Positions 11,293-24,600 of a stretch of DNA of 64,000 nucleotides are shown piece after piece. Position numbers and translations under genes: made by a program. The notes beneath the pieces are model-generated. The model saw only the letters and a program-made list of their open reading frames with translations, searched no databases and was not told where the DNA came from. Position 1 is the first letter of the stretch. Each line of letters begins with the position of its first letter. The DNA comes from Arion vulgaris (lineage: Eukaryota; Mollusca; Gastropoda; Stylommatophora; Arionidae): contig CM036753.1 of assembly GCA_020796225.1 (NCBI GenBank), forward strand, positions 68,625,865 through 68,689,864. Direction: 5' to 3'.

Positions 11293-12250
11293 CCGATATT
11301 GGTCTTGTGACCAGTCGATACGAGGATGCATACTCGCAAATAGATACACTTTCCAGAACAGCTCAAACAATAGGACTTAAAATTAATATTATAAAAACGA
11401 AAGTAGTGAGGAAAAATGCTTCTTCTTCTTCTTCTAACGCTCCATATCGACCACCTGTTAATAACTCTCTGTGCTTTGTATGGTATCCGAGTCTAAGAGC
11501 GATTGTACGTTGTGCCAGTTATGGGCCTACAAGTAGGCTAGTGTGAGTCCCTGCAACACACGGGAAAACCAAAAATCAGAAAATCTAATTATGTTACAAA
11601 ATAATATCATAGAGAAAATTTCGGATTTTGTATACCCAGGAAACAGTGTCGCAGGATGGTGATTCGGAAAAGGACATTAGTGGAGAGGTCAAGAAAGCAA
11701 GTCAAACTTTTGCCATGCTTTGCAGGATCTGGAAAACCGGACTGAATTTTGAATCAAGGCTTAAAATATGTGGAAGCAGGGTCATGTGAGTGTTATTATA
11801 CAGTAGCATTTTTATACCTACTTTGTGTTCCCAGAGCCAAACATGGACATTGAGCAAAGCGCAGTCACAAAAATAACTACATGTGAAATGCGTTGTCTGC
11901 GAAAAGTTACCAACACAAGAAAAGACAGAATCACCAACATCAGCATAAGAAAAAGTTGGCACAAAACCGTGCTTGAATTACATAGAGAAACAAAGAATGA
12001 TGTGGTTTGGCCACTTAATAAGAAAGCATCCAAACTCCACAGTATACGAGTCTTCTACAACAGAACATCGGGAAAGAAGACAAGAGGAAGACCACGGAAA
12101 AGATGGTTAGATGGCGTAGCAGAATCTTGTGAAAGAGCAAAGATAACAATCACACAAGCCACCAGAACAGTGCAAGACAAAACAGAAAACCACGACACTG
12201 GGCAACAACCCGGTAGCCGTGTGACGACAAAAGAAGAAGAAGAAGTGAGT
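11293..12250 (+). mobile_element. LINE fragment (RT end plus tail), split by SINE S1b
   Basis: Reads SQIDTLSRTAQTIGLKINI (region after the RT catalytic box), is interrupted at about 11418-11570 by an S1b SINE, and resumes with GDSEKDISGEVKKASQTFAM. It ends with a tail containing ITTCEMRCLRKVT and KKTRGRPRKRWLDGVAES. Several frameshifts and stops: a dead copy of a different LINE family from 49 kb. The run of GAAGAAGAAG near 12235 is the probable 3' tail. Confidence 0.7.
11418..11570 (-). mobile_element. SINE S1b copy inside LINE
   Basis: (CTT)n then ATATCGACCACCTGTTAATAA, GCGATTGTACGTTGTGCCAG and CTACAAGTAGGCTAG: the 3' half of S1b in reverse, splitting the surrounding LINE frame. Confidence 0.65.
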
Positions 12251-12349
12251 GCTGGAAAATGATCGACAAAATCATACACGATACACAAGTTAGCGACATT
12301 AAGATAAATGCTGAAGAAGAATCCTGCGAATATTCTGGACACCGCGGTA

Positions 12350-12745
12350 CACTTGATCATCTAACAAAGCAGCTCTACATGAGTAATATGAGAAGAACTT
12401 TCTGTCTCCTGGACAGGTTGTAGTCTGCAGATTTGTCTACGGAGTACACTTAATGATCAAGCATAGCAACTCTACATGAGTAATACTAGAAGAATGTTCT
12501 GTCTCCTGGACATGGCGTAGTCTACATACTTGTCTACGCACAGAATACACTTAATGATCTAGTATGGCAACTCAACATGAGTAATATTATGAGAACGTTA
12601 TGTCTCCTGGACATAGCGTAGTTTGCAGACTTGTCTACTGCATACAATTGTTCAATTAGCATGGCAACTCTACTTGAGTAACACTAGGAGAACATGCTGT
12701 CTCATGGACATGTTGTAGTCTACATACTCATCTCCAGCGGCAAAC
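12350..12745. repeat. Four-copy tandem repeat, about 98 bp
   Basis: Each unit carries CTCTACATGAGTAATA, TGTCTCCTGGACA and a GTAGTCT...TTGTCTAC segment. Units start near 12372, 12470, 12568 and 12666 and are 80-90 percent alike by eye. Confidence 0.8.
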
Positions 12746-13106
12746 TTGATGTTCTAACTTGACAAAGAAAAAGAAACAAATACGAATAGATAGAAGTTTC
12801 TCTTTGAAAAGTAAGGTACATTTTCTCAACCAGTTTGATATAGCGATATTAAATATCTACTTTATATTAAGACTCGTTCCATTTGTAAAGGGCTCCGTTA
12901 GAGCCGAGCGTGTAGGCAGGAATTTCCTCAACATTCCTATAAAAGCTGCCGTCTAGAAATGATTTTCCAACTGTTGGTGCAGATTTTTTAATGTATTCAA
13001 TCGACTGGTGACTGAAGTGCCTGGTAGTGTAATGAAGTAGCCTGGTCGTGTAATAAGAGACAAAAACAACACTTCTTGTGATGGCATGCTTGCAACGTCA
13101 GAGTTC

Positions 13107-13232
13107 GGCACAGATTGATTGATTGATAAGAACATCATCATTGCACTTCGATTAATAACCATGTGTGTTCCGATTGTTTTCTTACACAATATGATCTCAG
13201 CCGCAGTGCACGAGCTTCGTAGAACGAGCACG
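13107..13232 (-). mobile_element. SINE S2 3' end
   Basis: GATTGATTGAT tail, then TTGCACTTCGATTAATAACCATGTGTG and GATCTCAGCCGCAGTGCACG, truncated at the junction with the minisatellite that follows. Confidence 0.65.
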
Positions 13233-13235
13233 ATC

Positions 13236-14305
13236 TGAACACAGCTGAACAGGTGGCGGTGAAGTGGTTCATGATGATATGAACACAGCTGAAAAGGTAA
13301 CCTTGAACGGTTTCAAGATGGTCTGAACACAGTTGAAGAGGTGGTGATGAACGGCTTCATGATGGTCTGAACATACCTGAAGAGGTGGTGGTGAACAGTT
13401 TCATGATGGTCTGAACATACCTGAAGAGGTGGTGGTGAACAGCTTCATGATGGTCTGACCATACCTGAAGAGGTGACGGTGAACGGTTTCATGATGGTCT
13501 GAACATACCTGAAGAGGTGGTGGTGAACGGTTTCATAATGGTCTGAACACAGTTGAAGAGGTGGTGATGAACGGCTTCATGATGGTCTGAACATACCTGA
13601 AGAGGTGGTGGTGAACAGTTTCATGATGGTCTGAACATACCTGAAGAGGTGGTGGTGAACAGCTTCATGATGGTCTGACCATACCTGAAGAGGTGACGGT
13701 GAACGGTTTCATGATGGTCTGAACATACCTGAAGAGGTGGTGGTGAACAGTTTCATGATGGTCTGAACATACCTGAAGAGGTGGTGGTGAACAGCTTCAT
13801 GATGGTCTGACCATACCTGAAGAGGTGACGGTGAACGGTTTCATGATGGTCTGAACATACCTGAAGAGGTGGTGGTGAACGGTTTCATAATGGTCTGAAC
13901 ACAGTTGAAGATGTGGTGATGAACGGCTTCATGATGGTCTGACCATACCTGAAGAGGTGACGGTGAACGGTTTCATGATGGTCTGAACATACCTGAAGAG
14001 GTGGTGGTGAACGGTTTCATAATGGTCTGAACACAGTTGAAGATGTGGTGATGAACGGCTTCATGATGGTCTGACCATACCTGAAGAGGTGACGGTGAAC
14101 AGCTTCATGATGGTCTGAACATACCTGAAGAGGTGGTGGTGAACAGTTTCATGATGGTCTGAACATACCTGAAGAGGTGGTGGTGAACAGTTTCATGATG
14201 GTCTGAACATACCTGAAGAGGTGGTGGTGAACAGCTTCATGATGGTCTGAACATACCTGAAGAGGTGACGGTGAACGGTTTCATGATGGTCTGAACATAG
14301 CTGAC
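13236..14305. repeat. 44-bp minisatellite with higher-order repeat
   Basis: About 24 tandem 44-bp units of the form GAACATACCTGAAGAGGTGG... ending TCATGATGGTCT. Five unit variants (X, Y, Z, W, V) recur in the fixed order XYZWV; copies of the 220-bp block, complete or partial, begin near 13325, 13545 and 13720, and a shorter WVX block repeats near 13900-14080. Confidence 0.9.
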
Positions 14306-14431
14306 ACTCTGCAGTGTGTTGTTGTTGAATTCTTTTCACGTGACTATTAAGTAGTTTGTGTTTGGTTCGAAGTCGAAAAATATGATGCTAAGATTTATCT
14401 TTGTATTGTCATTGAAGCTTAACTTCTAGTC

Positions 14432-14703
14432 CAGCGTTTCCCAAAGTGGGAGTACCGCCCCTGTGGCGCTGAAGCCTTCAGGAGCGATAGCGGGTTCAGG
14501 AGCATATGAGGGGGAGTTTTTCTCTCGTGATTTTGCGGTTGAATAATCATTAACAATTTGAATTTGTATTTTAATTCATCTTATTCCCACCTTACACGAT
14601 CCATTTTTCCATCAGTGTTCTATTTCATGTATATAATCATTTGAAAATTGACCATGTATGACAGAAATATGTATCAATTTTCTATGTCAAAGTGAAAATT
14701 GAG

Positions 14704-14738
<35 letters not shown>

Positions 14739-14866
14739 TAACATTCTAGAGAGCATGTATATATATATATGTTGGGCATTGAAAAACTGTTTAAATGGGA
14801 AGGGGGCGTTACAAAGTTTATGTCGTGCAAAGTGGGCGGTGGACCGAAAAAGTTTGGGAATCTATG
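14432..14866. mobile_element. hAT-like MITE, degenerate ends
   Basis: The left end CAGCGTTTCCCAAA and right end TTTGGGAATCTATG are imperfect inverted repeats. Flanks TTCTAGTC (14424-14431) and GTCTAGTC (14867-14874) match at 7 of 8 bases, the size typical of hAT elements. An internal (TA)n run lies at 14708-14734. A one-ended relative lies near 61610. Confidence 0.55.
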
Positions 14867-15090
14867 GTCTAGTCTAATGGATTAAATCGCGGACTCCCAC
14901 ACGGGAAACCCGGGCTCAATCCCGATACGGTCAATGATTGTTTTGTTTTTCTGTCAGGGGCATACAAAAATTATAACCTGAAAAGTTTCGAGGTGAGTGC
15001 ATTAGCCACGTGGCCATTAAATTCCACAGGCGCACCCCCTCACCTTCCGACACCACCTAAAAAGCTGTATTATAGTCGGCAACGACATTT
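14867..15090 (+). mobile_element. SINE S8 copy
   Basis: tRNA-like head: TCTAATGGATTAAATCGCGG (box A region) and CCGGGCTCAATCCC (box B), then TTTTTCTGTCAGGGGCATAC as in the S8 copies at 21325 and 48190. Confidence 0.65.
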
Positions 15091-15240
15091 TGTTTTAATG
15101 TAGTTGATGGTGCTATTGGGGTTAGGGTTGACCATGTGTCTGTAGACCTCTCTTCTCGTGCCAACCATGACCTATCTGTTCATTCAAATTTCTTTATTTG
15201 TTGTTTTTATTAAGATACAACATATATCTGGTTTGTTATT

Positions 15241-18200
15241 ATAAATGTTTCATTACAATAGACTGACCTTCTTGAACATAGAAATCTTGTCATATAAATA
15301 TATAAATGTTTCATTACAATAGACTGACCTTCTTGAACATAGAAATCTTGTCATATAAATATATGAATGTTTCATTACAATAGACTGACCTTCTTGTACA
15401 TAGAAATCTTCTCATATAAATATATAAATGTTTCATTACAATAGACTGACCTTCTTGAACATAGAAATCTTCTCATATAAATATATGAATGTTTCATTAC
15501 AATAGACTGACCTTCTTGTACATAGAAATCTTCTCATATAAATATATAAATGTTTCATTACAATAGACTGACCTTCTTGAACATAGAAATCTTGTCATAT
15601 AAATATATAAATGTTTCATTACAATAGACTGACCTTCTTGAACATAGAAATCTTGTCATATAAATATATGAATGTTTCATTACAATAGACTGACCTTCTT
15701 GAACATAGAAATCTTCTCATATAAATATATAAATGTTTCATTACAATAGACTGACCTACTTGTACATAGAAATCTTGTCATATAAATATATAAATGTTTC
15801 ATTACAATAGACTGACCTTCTTGAACATAGAAATCTTCTCATATAAATATATAAATGTTTCATTACAATAGACTGACGTTCTTGAACATAGAAATCTTGT
15901 CATATAAATATATGAATGTTTCATTACAATAGACTGACCTACTTGTACATAGAAATCTTGTCATATAAATATATAAATGTTTCATTACAATAGACTGACC
16001 TTCTTGTACATAGAAATCTTCTCATATAAATATATAAATGTTTCATTACAATAGACTGACCTTCTTGAACATAGAAATCTTGTCATATAAATATATAAAT
16101 GTTTCATTACAATAGACTGACCTTCTTGAACATAGAAATCTTCTCATATAAATATATAAATGTTTCATTACAATAGACTGACCTTCTTGAACATAGAAAT
16201 CTTCTCATATAAATATATGAATGTTTCATTACAATAGACTGACCTACTTGTACATAGAAATCTTCTCATATAAATATATAAATGTTTCATTACAATAGAA
16301 TGACCTTCTTGAACATAGAAATCTTGTCATATAAATATATAAATGTTTCATTACAATAGACTGACCTTCTTGAACATAGAAATCTTCTCATATAAATATA
16401 TGAATGTGTCATTACAATAGACTGACCTTCTTGAACATAGAAATCTTCTCATATAAATATATAAATGTTTCATTACAATAGACTGACCTTCTTGAACATA
16501 GAAATCTTCTCATATAAATATATAAATGTTTCATTACAATAGACTGACCTTCTTGTACATAGAAATCTTCTCATATAAATATATAAATGTTTCATTACAA
16601 TAGACTGACCTTCTTGAACATAGAAATCTTCTCATATAAATATATAAATGTTTCATTACAATAGACTGACCTTCTTGAACATAGAAATCTTCTCATATAA
16701 ATATATAAATGTTTCATTACAATAGACTGACCTTCTTGAACATAGAAATCTTGTCATATAAATATATAAATGTTTCATTACAATAGACTGACCTTCTTGA
16801 ACATAGAAATCTTCTCATATAAATATATAAATGTTTCATTACAATAGACTGACCTTCTTGAACATAGAAATCTTCTCATATAAATATATAAATGTTTCAT
16901 TACAATAGACTGACCTTCTTGAACATAGAAATCTTGTCATATAAATATATAAATGTTTCATTACAATAGACTGACCTTCTTGTACATAGAAATCTTGTCA
17001 TATAAATATATAAATTTTTTCATTACAATAGACTGACCTTCTTGAACATAGAAATCTTCTCATATAAATATATAAATGTTTCATTACAATAGACTGACCT
17101 TCTTGAACATAGAAATCTTCTCATATAAATATATGAATGTTTCATTACAATAGACCGACCTTCTTGAACATAGAAATCTTCTCATATAAATATATAAATG
17201 TTTCATTACAATAGACTGACCTTCTTGAACATAGAAATCTTGTCATATAAATATATAAATGTTTCATTACAATAGACTGACCTTCTTGAACATAGAAATC
17301 TTCTCATATAAATATATAAATGTTTCATTACAATAGACTGACCTTCTTGAACATAGAAATCTTCTCATAAAATATAAATGTTTCATTACAATAGACTGAC
17401 CTTCTTGAACATAGAAATCTTGTCATATAAATATATAAATGTTTCATTACAATAGACTGACCTTCTTGAACATAGAAATCTTCTCATATAAATATATAAA
17501 TGTTTCATTACAATAGACTGACCTTCTTGAACATAGAAATCTTGTCATATAAATATATGAATGTTTCATTACAATAGACTGACCTACTTGTACATAGAAA
17601 TCTTGTCATATAAATATATAAATGTTTCATTACAATAGACTGACCTTCTTGTAATTAGAAATCTTCTCATATAAATATATAAATGTTTCATTACAATAGA
17701 CTGACCTTCTTGAACATAGAAATCTTGTCATATAAATATATAAATGTTTCATTACAATAGACTGACCTTCTTGAACATAGAAATCTTCTCATATAAATAT
17801 ATAAATGTTTCATTACAATAGACTGACCTTCTTGAACATAGAAATCTTCTCATATAAATATATGAATGTTTCATTACAATAGACTGACCTACTTGTACAT
17901 AGAAATCTTCTCATATAAATATATAAATGTTTCATTACAATAGAATGACCTTCTTGAACATAGAAATCTTGTCATATAAATATATGAATGTTTCATTACA
18001 ATAGACTGACCTTCTTGAACATAGAAATCTTCTCATATAAATATATAAATGTTTCATTACAATAGACTGACCTTCTTGAACATAGAAATCTTCTCATATA
18101 AATATATGAATGTTTCATTACAATAGACTGACCTTCTTGAACATAGAAATCTTCTCATATAAATATATAAATGTTTCATTACAATAGACTGACCTTCTTG

Positions 18201-21200
18201 AACATAGAAATCTTCTCATATAAATATATAAATGTTTCATTACAATAGACTGACCTTCTTGTACATAGAAATCTTCTCATATAAATATATAAATGTTTCA
18301 TTACAATAGACTGACCTTCTTGAACATAGAAATCTTCTCATATAAATATATAAATGTTTCATTACAATAGACTGACCTTCTTGAACATAGAAATCTTCTC
18401 ATATAAATATATAAATGTTTCATTACAATAGACTGACCTTCTTGAACATAGAAATCTTGTCTTTATAAATATATAAATGTTTCATTACAATAGACTGACC
18501 TTCTTGAACATAGAAATCTTCTCATATAAATATATAAATGTTTCATTACAATAGACTGACCTTCTTGAACATAGAAATCTTCTCATATAAATATATAAAT
18601 GTTTCATTACAATAGACTGACCTTCTTGAACATAGAAATCTTGTCATATAAATATATAAATGTTTCATTACAATAGACTGACCTTCTTGTACATAGAAAT
18701 CTTGTCATATAAATATATAAATGTTTCATTACAATAGACTGACCTTCTTGAACATAGAAATCTTCTCATATAAATATATAAATGTTTCATTACAATAGAC
18801 TGACCTACTTGTACATAGAAATCTTCTCATATAAATATATAAATGTTTCATTACAATAGACTGACCTTCTTGAACATAGAAATCTTCTCATATAAATATA
18901 TAAATGTTTCATTACAATAGACTGACCTTCTTGAACATAGAAATCTTCTCATATAAATAAAAGGGAATGTTTCATTACAATAGACTGACCTTCTTGAACA
19001 TAGAAATCTTCTCATATAAATATATGAATGTTTCATTACAATAGACCGACCTTCTTGAACATAGAAATCTTCTCATATAAATATATAAATGTTTCATTAC
19101 AATAGACTGACCTTCTTGAACATAGAAATCTTGTCATATAAATATATAAATGTTTCATTACAATAGACTGACCTTCTTGAACATAGAAATCTTCTCATAT
19201 AAATATATAAATGTTTCATTACAATAGACTGACCTTCTTGAACATAGAAATCTTCTCATATAAATATATAAATGTTTCATTACAATAGACTGACCTTCTT
19301 GAACATAGAAATCTTCTCATATAAATATATGAATGTTTCATTACAATAGACTGACCTTCTTGAACATAGAAATCTTCTCATATAAATATATGAATGTTTC
19401 ATTACAATAGACTGACCTTCTTGAACATAGAAATCTTCTCATATAAATATATGAATGTTTCATTACAATAGACTGACCTTCTTGAACATAGAAATCTTCT
19501 CATATAAATATATGAATGTTTCATTACAATAGACTGACCTTCTTGAACATAGAAATCTTCTCATATAAATATATGAATGTTTCATTACAATAGACTGACC
19601 TTCTTGAACATAGAAATCTTCTCATATAAATATATGAATGTTTCATTACAATAGACTGACCTTCTTGAACATAGAAATCTTCTCATATAAATATATAAAT
19701 GTTTCATTACAATAGACTGACCTTCTTGAACATAGAAATCTTGTCATATAAATATATAAATGTTTCATTACAATAGACTGACCTTCTTGAACATAGAAAT
19801 CTTGTCATATAAATATATGAATGTTTCATTACAATAGACTGACCTTCTTGAACATAGAAATCTTCTCATATAAATATATAAATGTTTCATTACAATAGAC
19901 TGACCTTCTTGAACATAGAAATCTTGTCATATAAATATATAAATGTTTCATTACAATAGACTGACCTTCTTGTACATAGAAATCTTCTCATATAAATATA
20001 TAAATGTTTCATTACAATAGACTGACCTTCTTGAACATAGAAATCTTCTCATATAAATATATAAATGTTTCATTACAATAGACTGACCTTCTTGAACATA
20101 GAAATCTTCTCATATAAATATATAAATGTTTCATTACAATAGACTGACCTTCTTGAACATAGAAATCTTCTCATATAAATATATAAATGTTTCATTACAA
20201 TAGACTGACCTTCTTGAACATAGAAATCTTCTCATATAAATATATAAATGTTTCATTACAATAGACTGACCTTCTTGAACATAGAAATCTTGTCATATAA
20301 ATATATAAATGTTTCATTACAATAGACTGACCTTCTTGTACATAGAAATCTTGTCATATAAATATATAAATGTTTCATTACAATAGACTGACCTTCTTGT
20401 ACATAGAAATCTTCTCATATAAATATATAAATGTTTCATTACAATAGACTGACCTTCTTGAACATAGAAATCTTGTCATATAAATATATAAATGTTTCAT
20501 TACAATAGACTGACCTTCTTGTACATAGAAATCTTGTCATATAAATATATAAATGTTTCATTACAATAGACTGACCTTCTTGAACATAGAAATCTTCTCA
20601 TATAAATATATAAATGTTTCATTACAATAGACTGACCTTCTTGAACATAGAAATCTTCTCATATAAATATATGAATGTTTCATTACAATAGACTGACCTT
20701 CTTGAACATAGAAATCTTCTCATATAAATATATGAATGTTTCATTACAATAGACTGACCTTCTTGAACATAGAAATCTTCTCATATAAATATATAAATGT
20801 TTCATTACAATAGACTGACCTTCTTGAACATAGAAATCTTCTCATATAAATATATAAATGTTTCATTACAATAGACTGACCTTCTTGAACATAGAAATCT
20901 TCTCATATAAATATATAAATGTTTCATTACAATAGACTGACCTTCTTGAACATAGAAATCTTCTCATATAAATATATAAATGTTTCATTACAATAGACTG
21001 ACCTTCTTGAACATAGAAATCTTCTCATATAAATATATAAATGTTTCATTACAATAGACTGACCTTCTTGAACATAGAAATCTTGTCATATAAATATATA
21101 AATGTTTCATTACAATAGACTGACCTTCTTGTACATAGAAATCTTGTCATATAAATATATAAATGTTTCATTACAATAGACTGACCTTCTTGAACATAGA

Positions 21201-21285
21201 AATCTTCTCATATAAATATATAAATGTTTCATTACAATAGACTGACCTTCTTGAACATAGAAATCTTCTCATATAAATATATGAA
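15241..21285. repeat. 61-bp satellite, about 99 copies, inside MMP21 intron 1
   Basis: A near-uniform array of a 61-bp AT-rich unit (ATAAATGTTTCATTACAATA, then GACTGACCTTCTTGAACATA, then GAAATCTTCTCATATAAATAT). Variation is concentrated at three two-state sites: AAATG/GAATG, CTTGAAC/CTTGTAC and CTTCTCAT/CTTGTCAT; CCTTC/CCTAC varies less often. Rare indel units occur near 17370, 18460 and 18960. The unit length is not a multiple of three and it has no coding potential. The array starts and stops abruptly. Confidence 0.97.
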
Positions 21286-21324
21286 CGTAATTCAAACGAC
21301 CTTGCTAAAAAGTATGTCGTTGTT

Positions 21325-21745
21325 ACCTGTGTGACCACTTTTTTGGGTGGTGTAGAACAAGGTAGATTTGAGCTTGAGGAATTTAATGGTCTTATGGCTA
21401 GTGGAGTCCTCGCGAAACTGTTCAGATTATGATTTTTTCATTATGCTCCCGACAGAAAAAATCTCCATGGCTGAATGGGAGCCGCGCTTTATTTATTCGG
21501 ATTTAAATAAAAATATTTTCGATCCAGAAGCACTTGAGCTTTTCAGCTCTTCGGCTTGGTGCCATGGACATCGTAACCCTTCAATTCGGTGCCACGATCA
21601 CCGTAAATCTGGAGAACCTGTGACTTTTCTGCCAGCCCGCGAAATTGAACCGCACTCACAAGAGGCTTGTCACCCGTCGTCCAACGCGCTACGAACACAC
21701 TGGGCAGGCGAGCAATCCATTCGGATAGACGTGCCTCCTAGACGG
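21325..21745 (-). mobile_element. SINE S8 copy interrupted by SINE S4
   Basis: S8 body in reverse (GTGTAGAAC, GAATTTAATGG, ATGGGAGCCGCGCT) breaks at about 21512 and its head resumes at 21716 as AATCCATTCGGATAGACG. The intact order is visible at 48190-48380 (CTAATCCATTCGGCCAGACG). The insert is S4. Confidence 0.75.
21530..21715 (-). mobile_element. SINE S4 copy nested in S8
   Basis: Reverse S4: GATCCAGAAGCACTTGAGC, TCGGTGCCACGATCACCGTAA and GCCAGCCCGCGAAATTGAACC (box B), to CTGGGCAGGC. An A/T-rich tail lies on its left. Confidence 0.75.
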
Positions 21746-22592
21746 CTTTGTTAAGGAACAATAATAGTTACCTAAGTACTATCGGTGCCAAGAATAGCAC
21801 ACACTCTTGACCCATTAAATACGCAGTTTTCGTTCAGTCTAACCACAAAACCTTATCAGGTCCTTAGATTATGGTATGTTTCTTCATTCATATCATACGT
21901 CCTCTCGTTAACCCGATACCTTTCACTGAGCTCTCTTATCGAGGGCCGTAGACTCATTACCAGGAATGAAGCAGGGTTGCTATGTTTACATAAACTTGAC
22001 TGGAAAGCACTACTCAAATGATGCAGAATTAACCTAGTGACTTTGTTTCTGACCTATTTTTGTTCGGCATAGTAATTATATTTGACTGTCTTTAATGTAC
22101 AGCTGGCTTTAGCCAGAGCCAACTATAAACGTATGGGCCTTCGGACTCAGGTAAGAATTATGGGAAATCAGACTACAACTACACAACGTGACCTCGCATT
22201 CCAGTATTGGCGTATATAGAAAAATTAATTTTAAAATCAACACAAAATGCTAAATCGAAGTTATATTATATAACAAGTTAAGTTCAACAATAAGGAATAT
22301 CAATATTATGAATATTTTTCACCAATAAATAACCACAGACTCACAGAATTGAGTAAAATTAAAAAAAAGCTTGCAGTGTTCTATCAAACATATATAAATT
22401 CCATCCCCGCTCTGATCTAGGTCAGGATTCCCAGTCAGTTGTCTGACCTTGTAATCTATGGTTGGCTGTGCTGTGCTAGAGTTGACGGACATGTGGTCCG
22501 TGTATAGTAGGACTATCTAGTTTTTTGCTTTTGTGTTTTGTATCTTTTACTTGTTAAGTCTTTTTTAAAAATAAAAATCATAGTTGTCGTCT
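21746..22592. other. No feature seen
   Basis: AT-rich intron sequence without a recognised repeat or exon. Confidence 0.4.
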
Positions 22593-22599
22593 GTATTTG

Positions 22600-22746
22600 T
22601 ACTTTGTAAAACTACTTTGTAAAACTACTTTGTAAAACTACTTTGTAAAACTACTTTGTAAAACTACTTTGTAAAACTACTTTGTAAAACTACTTTGCAA
22701 ATCTACTTTGTAAAACTACTTTGTAAAACTACTTTGTAAAACTCCT
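22600..22746. repeat. 13-bp minisatellite
   Basis: About 11 copies of TACTTTGTAAAAC, one with GCAAATC in place of GTAAAAC. Confidence 0.95.
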
Positions 22747-22794
22747 GAAAGAACTGAATGTTAAAGACATTTGGCTGATAAACAACATACTATA

Positions 22795-23030
22795 CAGAAA
22801 AATAGATACTTTGGTCACATCAAGCGTCATGATGGCATGACGAGAACAATATTAGAGGGCAGGGTCCCAGAACGCAGAGGCAGACCAAGAAGAAGATGGC
22901 TACAAGATATTAAATAAAAAAAAAGAATATGACCATCGACGATGTAGGTGAACTGGCTAGAGACAGAGTGAATTTCAGATGCACTGCAAAGAGAGCAACG
23001 TCCTATAAAGGATATGCACCTTGATGATGA
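22795..23030 (+). mobile_element. LINE 3' end
   Basis: Reads RYFGHIKRHDGMTRTILEGR then RRGRPRRRWLQDIK, a stop, and DDVGELARDRVNFRCTAKRA, ending in a GATGATGATGA tail. Same clade as the minus-strand tails at 30595 and 46760. Confidence 0.7.
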
Positions 23031-23166
23031 TGAAAACTACTTTACTCAGTGTGTGAATATTTTGTCGTTGCTATATAGTTCTCTGCACTCTGCAGCCTTC
23101 TCAATTATCGATATCAATAACTGCACAACATAAGGTCATGAAATATTTCATATACAGGGTAGTTAC

Positions 23167-23326
23167 TAGTGGCGGCTCCTGATCATTTTTGTTGGTGGGG
23201 CCTGCCATTTCTCCTGAATAAATCATGGTTTTTGGTTGCTATATTGTAATTTATAAAATAATAAATACACGTCATACATTATTTTTGGTGGGCCAACCAC
23301 TGACCCTTAATGACGAGCCGCCACTG
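23167..23326. mobile_element. hAT MITE, 160 bp, with perfect 8-bp TSD
   Basis: Ends TAGTGGCGGCTC and GAGCCGCCACTG are inverted repeats with one mismatch. Flanked by GTAGTTAC at 23159-23166 and 23327-23334. Close relative of the element at 41257-41419. No transposase: non-autonomous. Confidence 0.85.
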
Positions 23327-23334
23327 GTAGTTAC

Positions 23335-24249
23335 ATTTTTTGTAGATGTTCATAGACTTGTACAACGTTATACCTTCTTCCTACGTTACTGAATTGTATG
23401 AATATTTAATTTGGTAGTCTGGTGTCTAGAGTTCTAGACTATTAACACTTCACACTGACGTTAGAGATATCGTCAAAAAATACCGAAAAAATAAATTAGT
23501 TATGGAGAGACAAGTGCATATTTCGTCTCAGCTACGACGATACAGAATTTTTTGAAACATTAAAAAAAATCTTCATTTATAATACCAATCTTTGAAAGAA
23601 GTTGGTTTGTATTATATTGAAGGTTTATTTGTCGCAACTTTCGATGAGACTATGAAAGCTTTGCCGATGTAGACCACCGTGAAATGCCAAGACAGGGCGG
23701 CTGGCTGTCTCCACATGAGCGCATTGTATAGAGCAAGGTAAATCATCACCGTCGTGTTAGCTGATGTTTTGAAATTCATTGAATCAAAGTGTAAAAGAAG
23801 CCATTTCCGGACCTAGTTCTGAACAGTGGTCTACACTATTCAAACCCTGTATTTTATTTGTATTCATGTGTGACCCAAAATCGAAATTCAAGACACTTTA
23901 TCAAAGAGGATGTCGCCATGTTTTCACGCACCAACAGCTTTGAAAGCAATATAGAGAAACCTATGGCTGTGTGCTTCATTCATAAATCTGGAGACGCACT
24001 TACTCAAACTACAACCGGCCCGGGTTGCGCTGATTTATAAGGACGTAACAAGTATTCAACGGTTTATCTCCAATCACGTTGAAGACTGGTATTATAATAA
24101 ACTGTACACTATTTGATGCCGAAACTTGTACGGAGACATGGTCGCTCACGTCCGTAACTTCACACTTAAGATGATTACTAGCTGCTTTCTCCAGGTACGC
24201 TTTAAATCAGCAACCTGTTTGAGTCTCCTTTCAGATTGTTCTGTTTCTG

Positions 24250-24284
<35 letters not shown>

Positions 24285-24600
24285 GGCGTGGAGTTCCGGT
24301 GCTTGTCTCTTGCTCCAAATGTGTTCTCTTCAATAAAGAAGAAAAACGTAGTTCAATATGGAAGCAAAAGAGAGTGCAGACAGACCATCCTCTGCATCAT
24401 CTCTAGTCTCTAGTTTTACCTGTAGCAACTGTGTCAAAGATCACGACGCCAGAATAGACCATTACAGTCACAACAATGTGATTCAGCACAGAACAAACTA
24501 CGTAACACAAAACCTATTGTCTCCTGAGACAAAGAGATGATGATGAATCTGTCATAAACAAACTGTCGAAATAGTGAAAATAACAAGGAAAGATAAGATT
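23335..24600. other. No gene seen; short CT run
   Basis: Unrecognised intronic sequence, with (CT)n at about 24257-24282. Open frames present are short and look random. Confidence 0.4.

Noticed and set aside
15241..21285. CRISPR-like regular array
   Set aside because: There are no unique spacers: the whole 61-bp unit is repeated, and the context is a eukaryotic intron.
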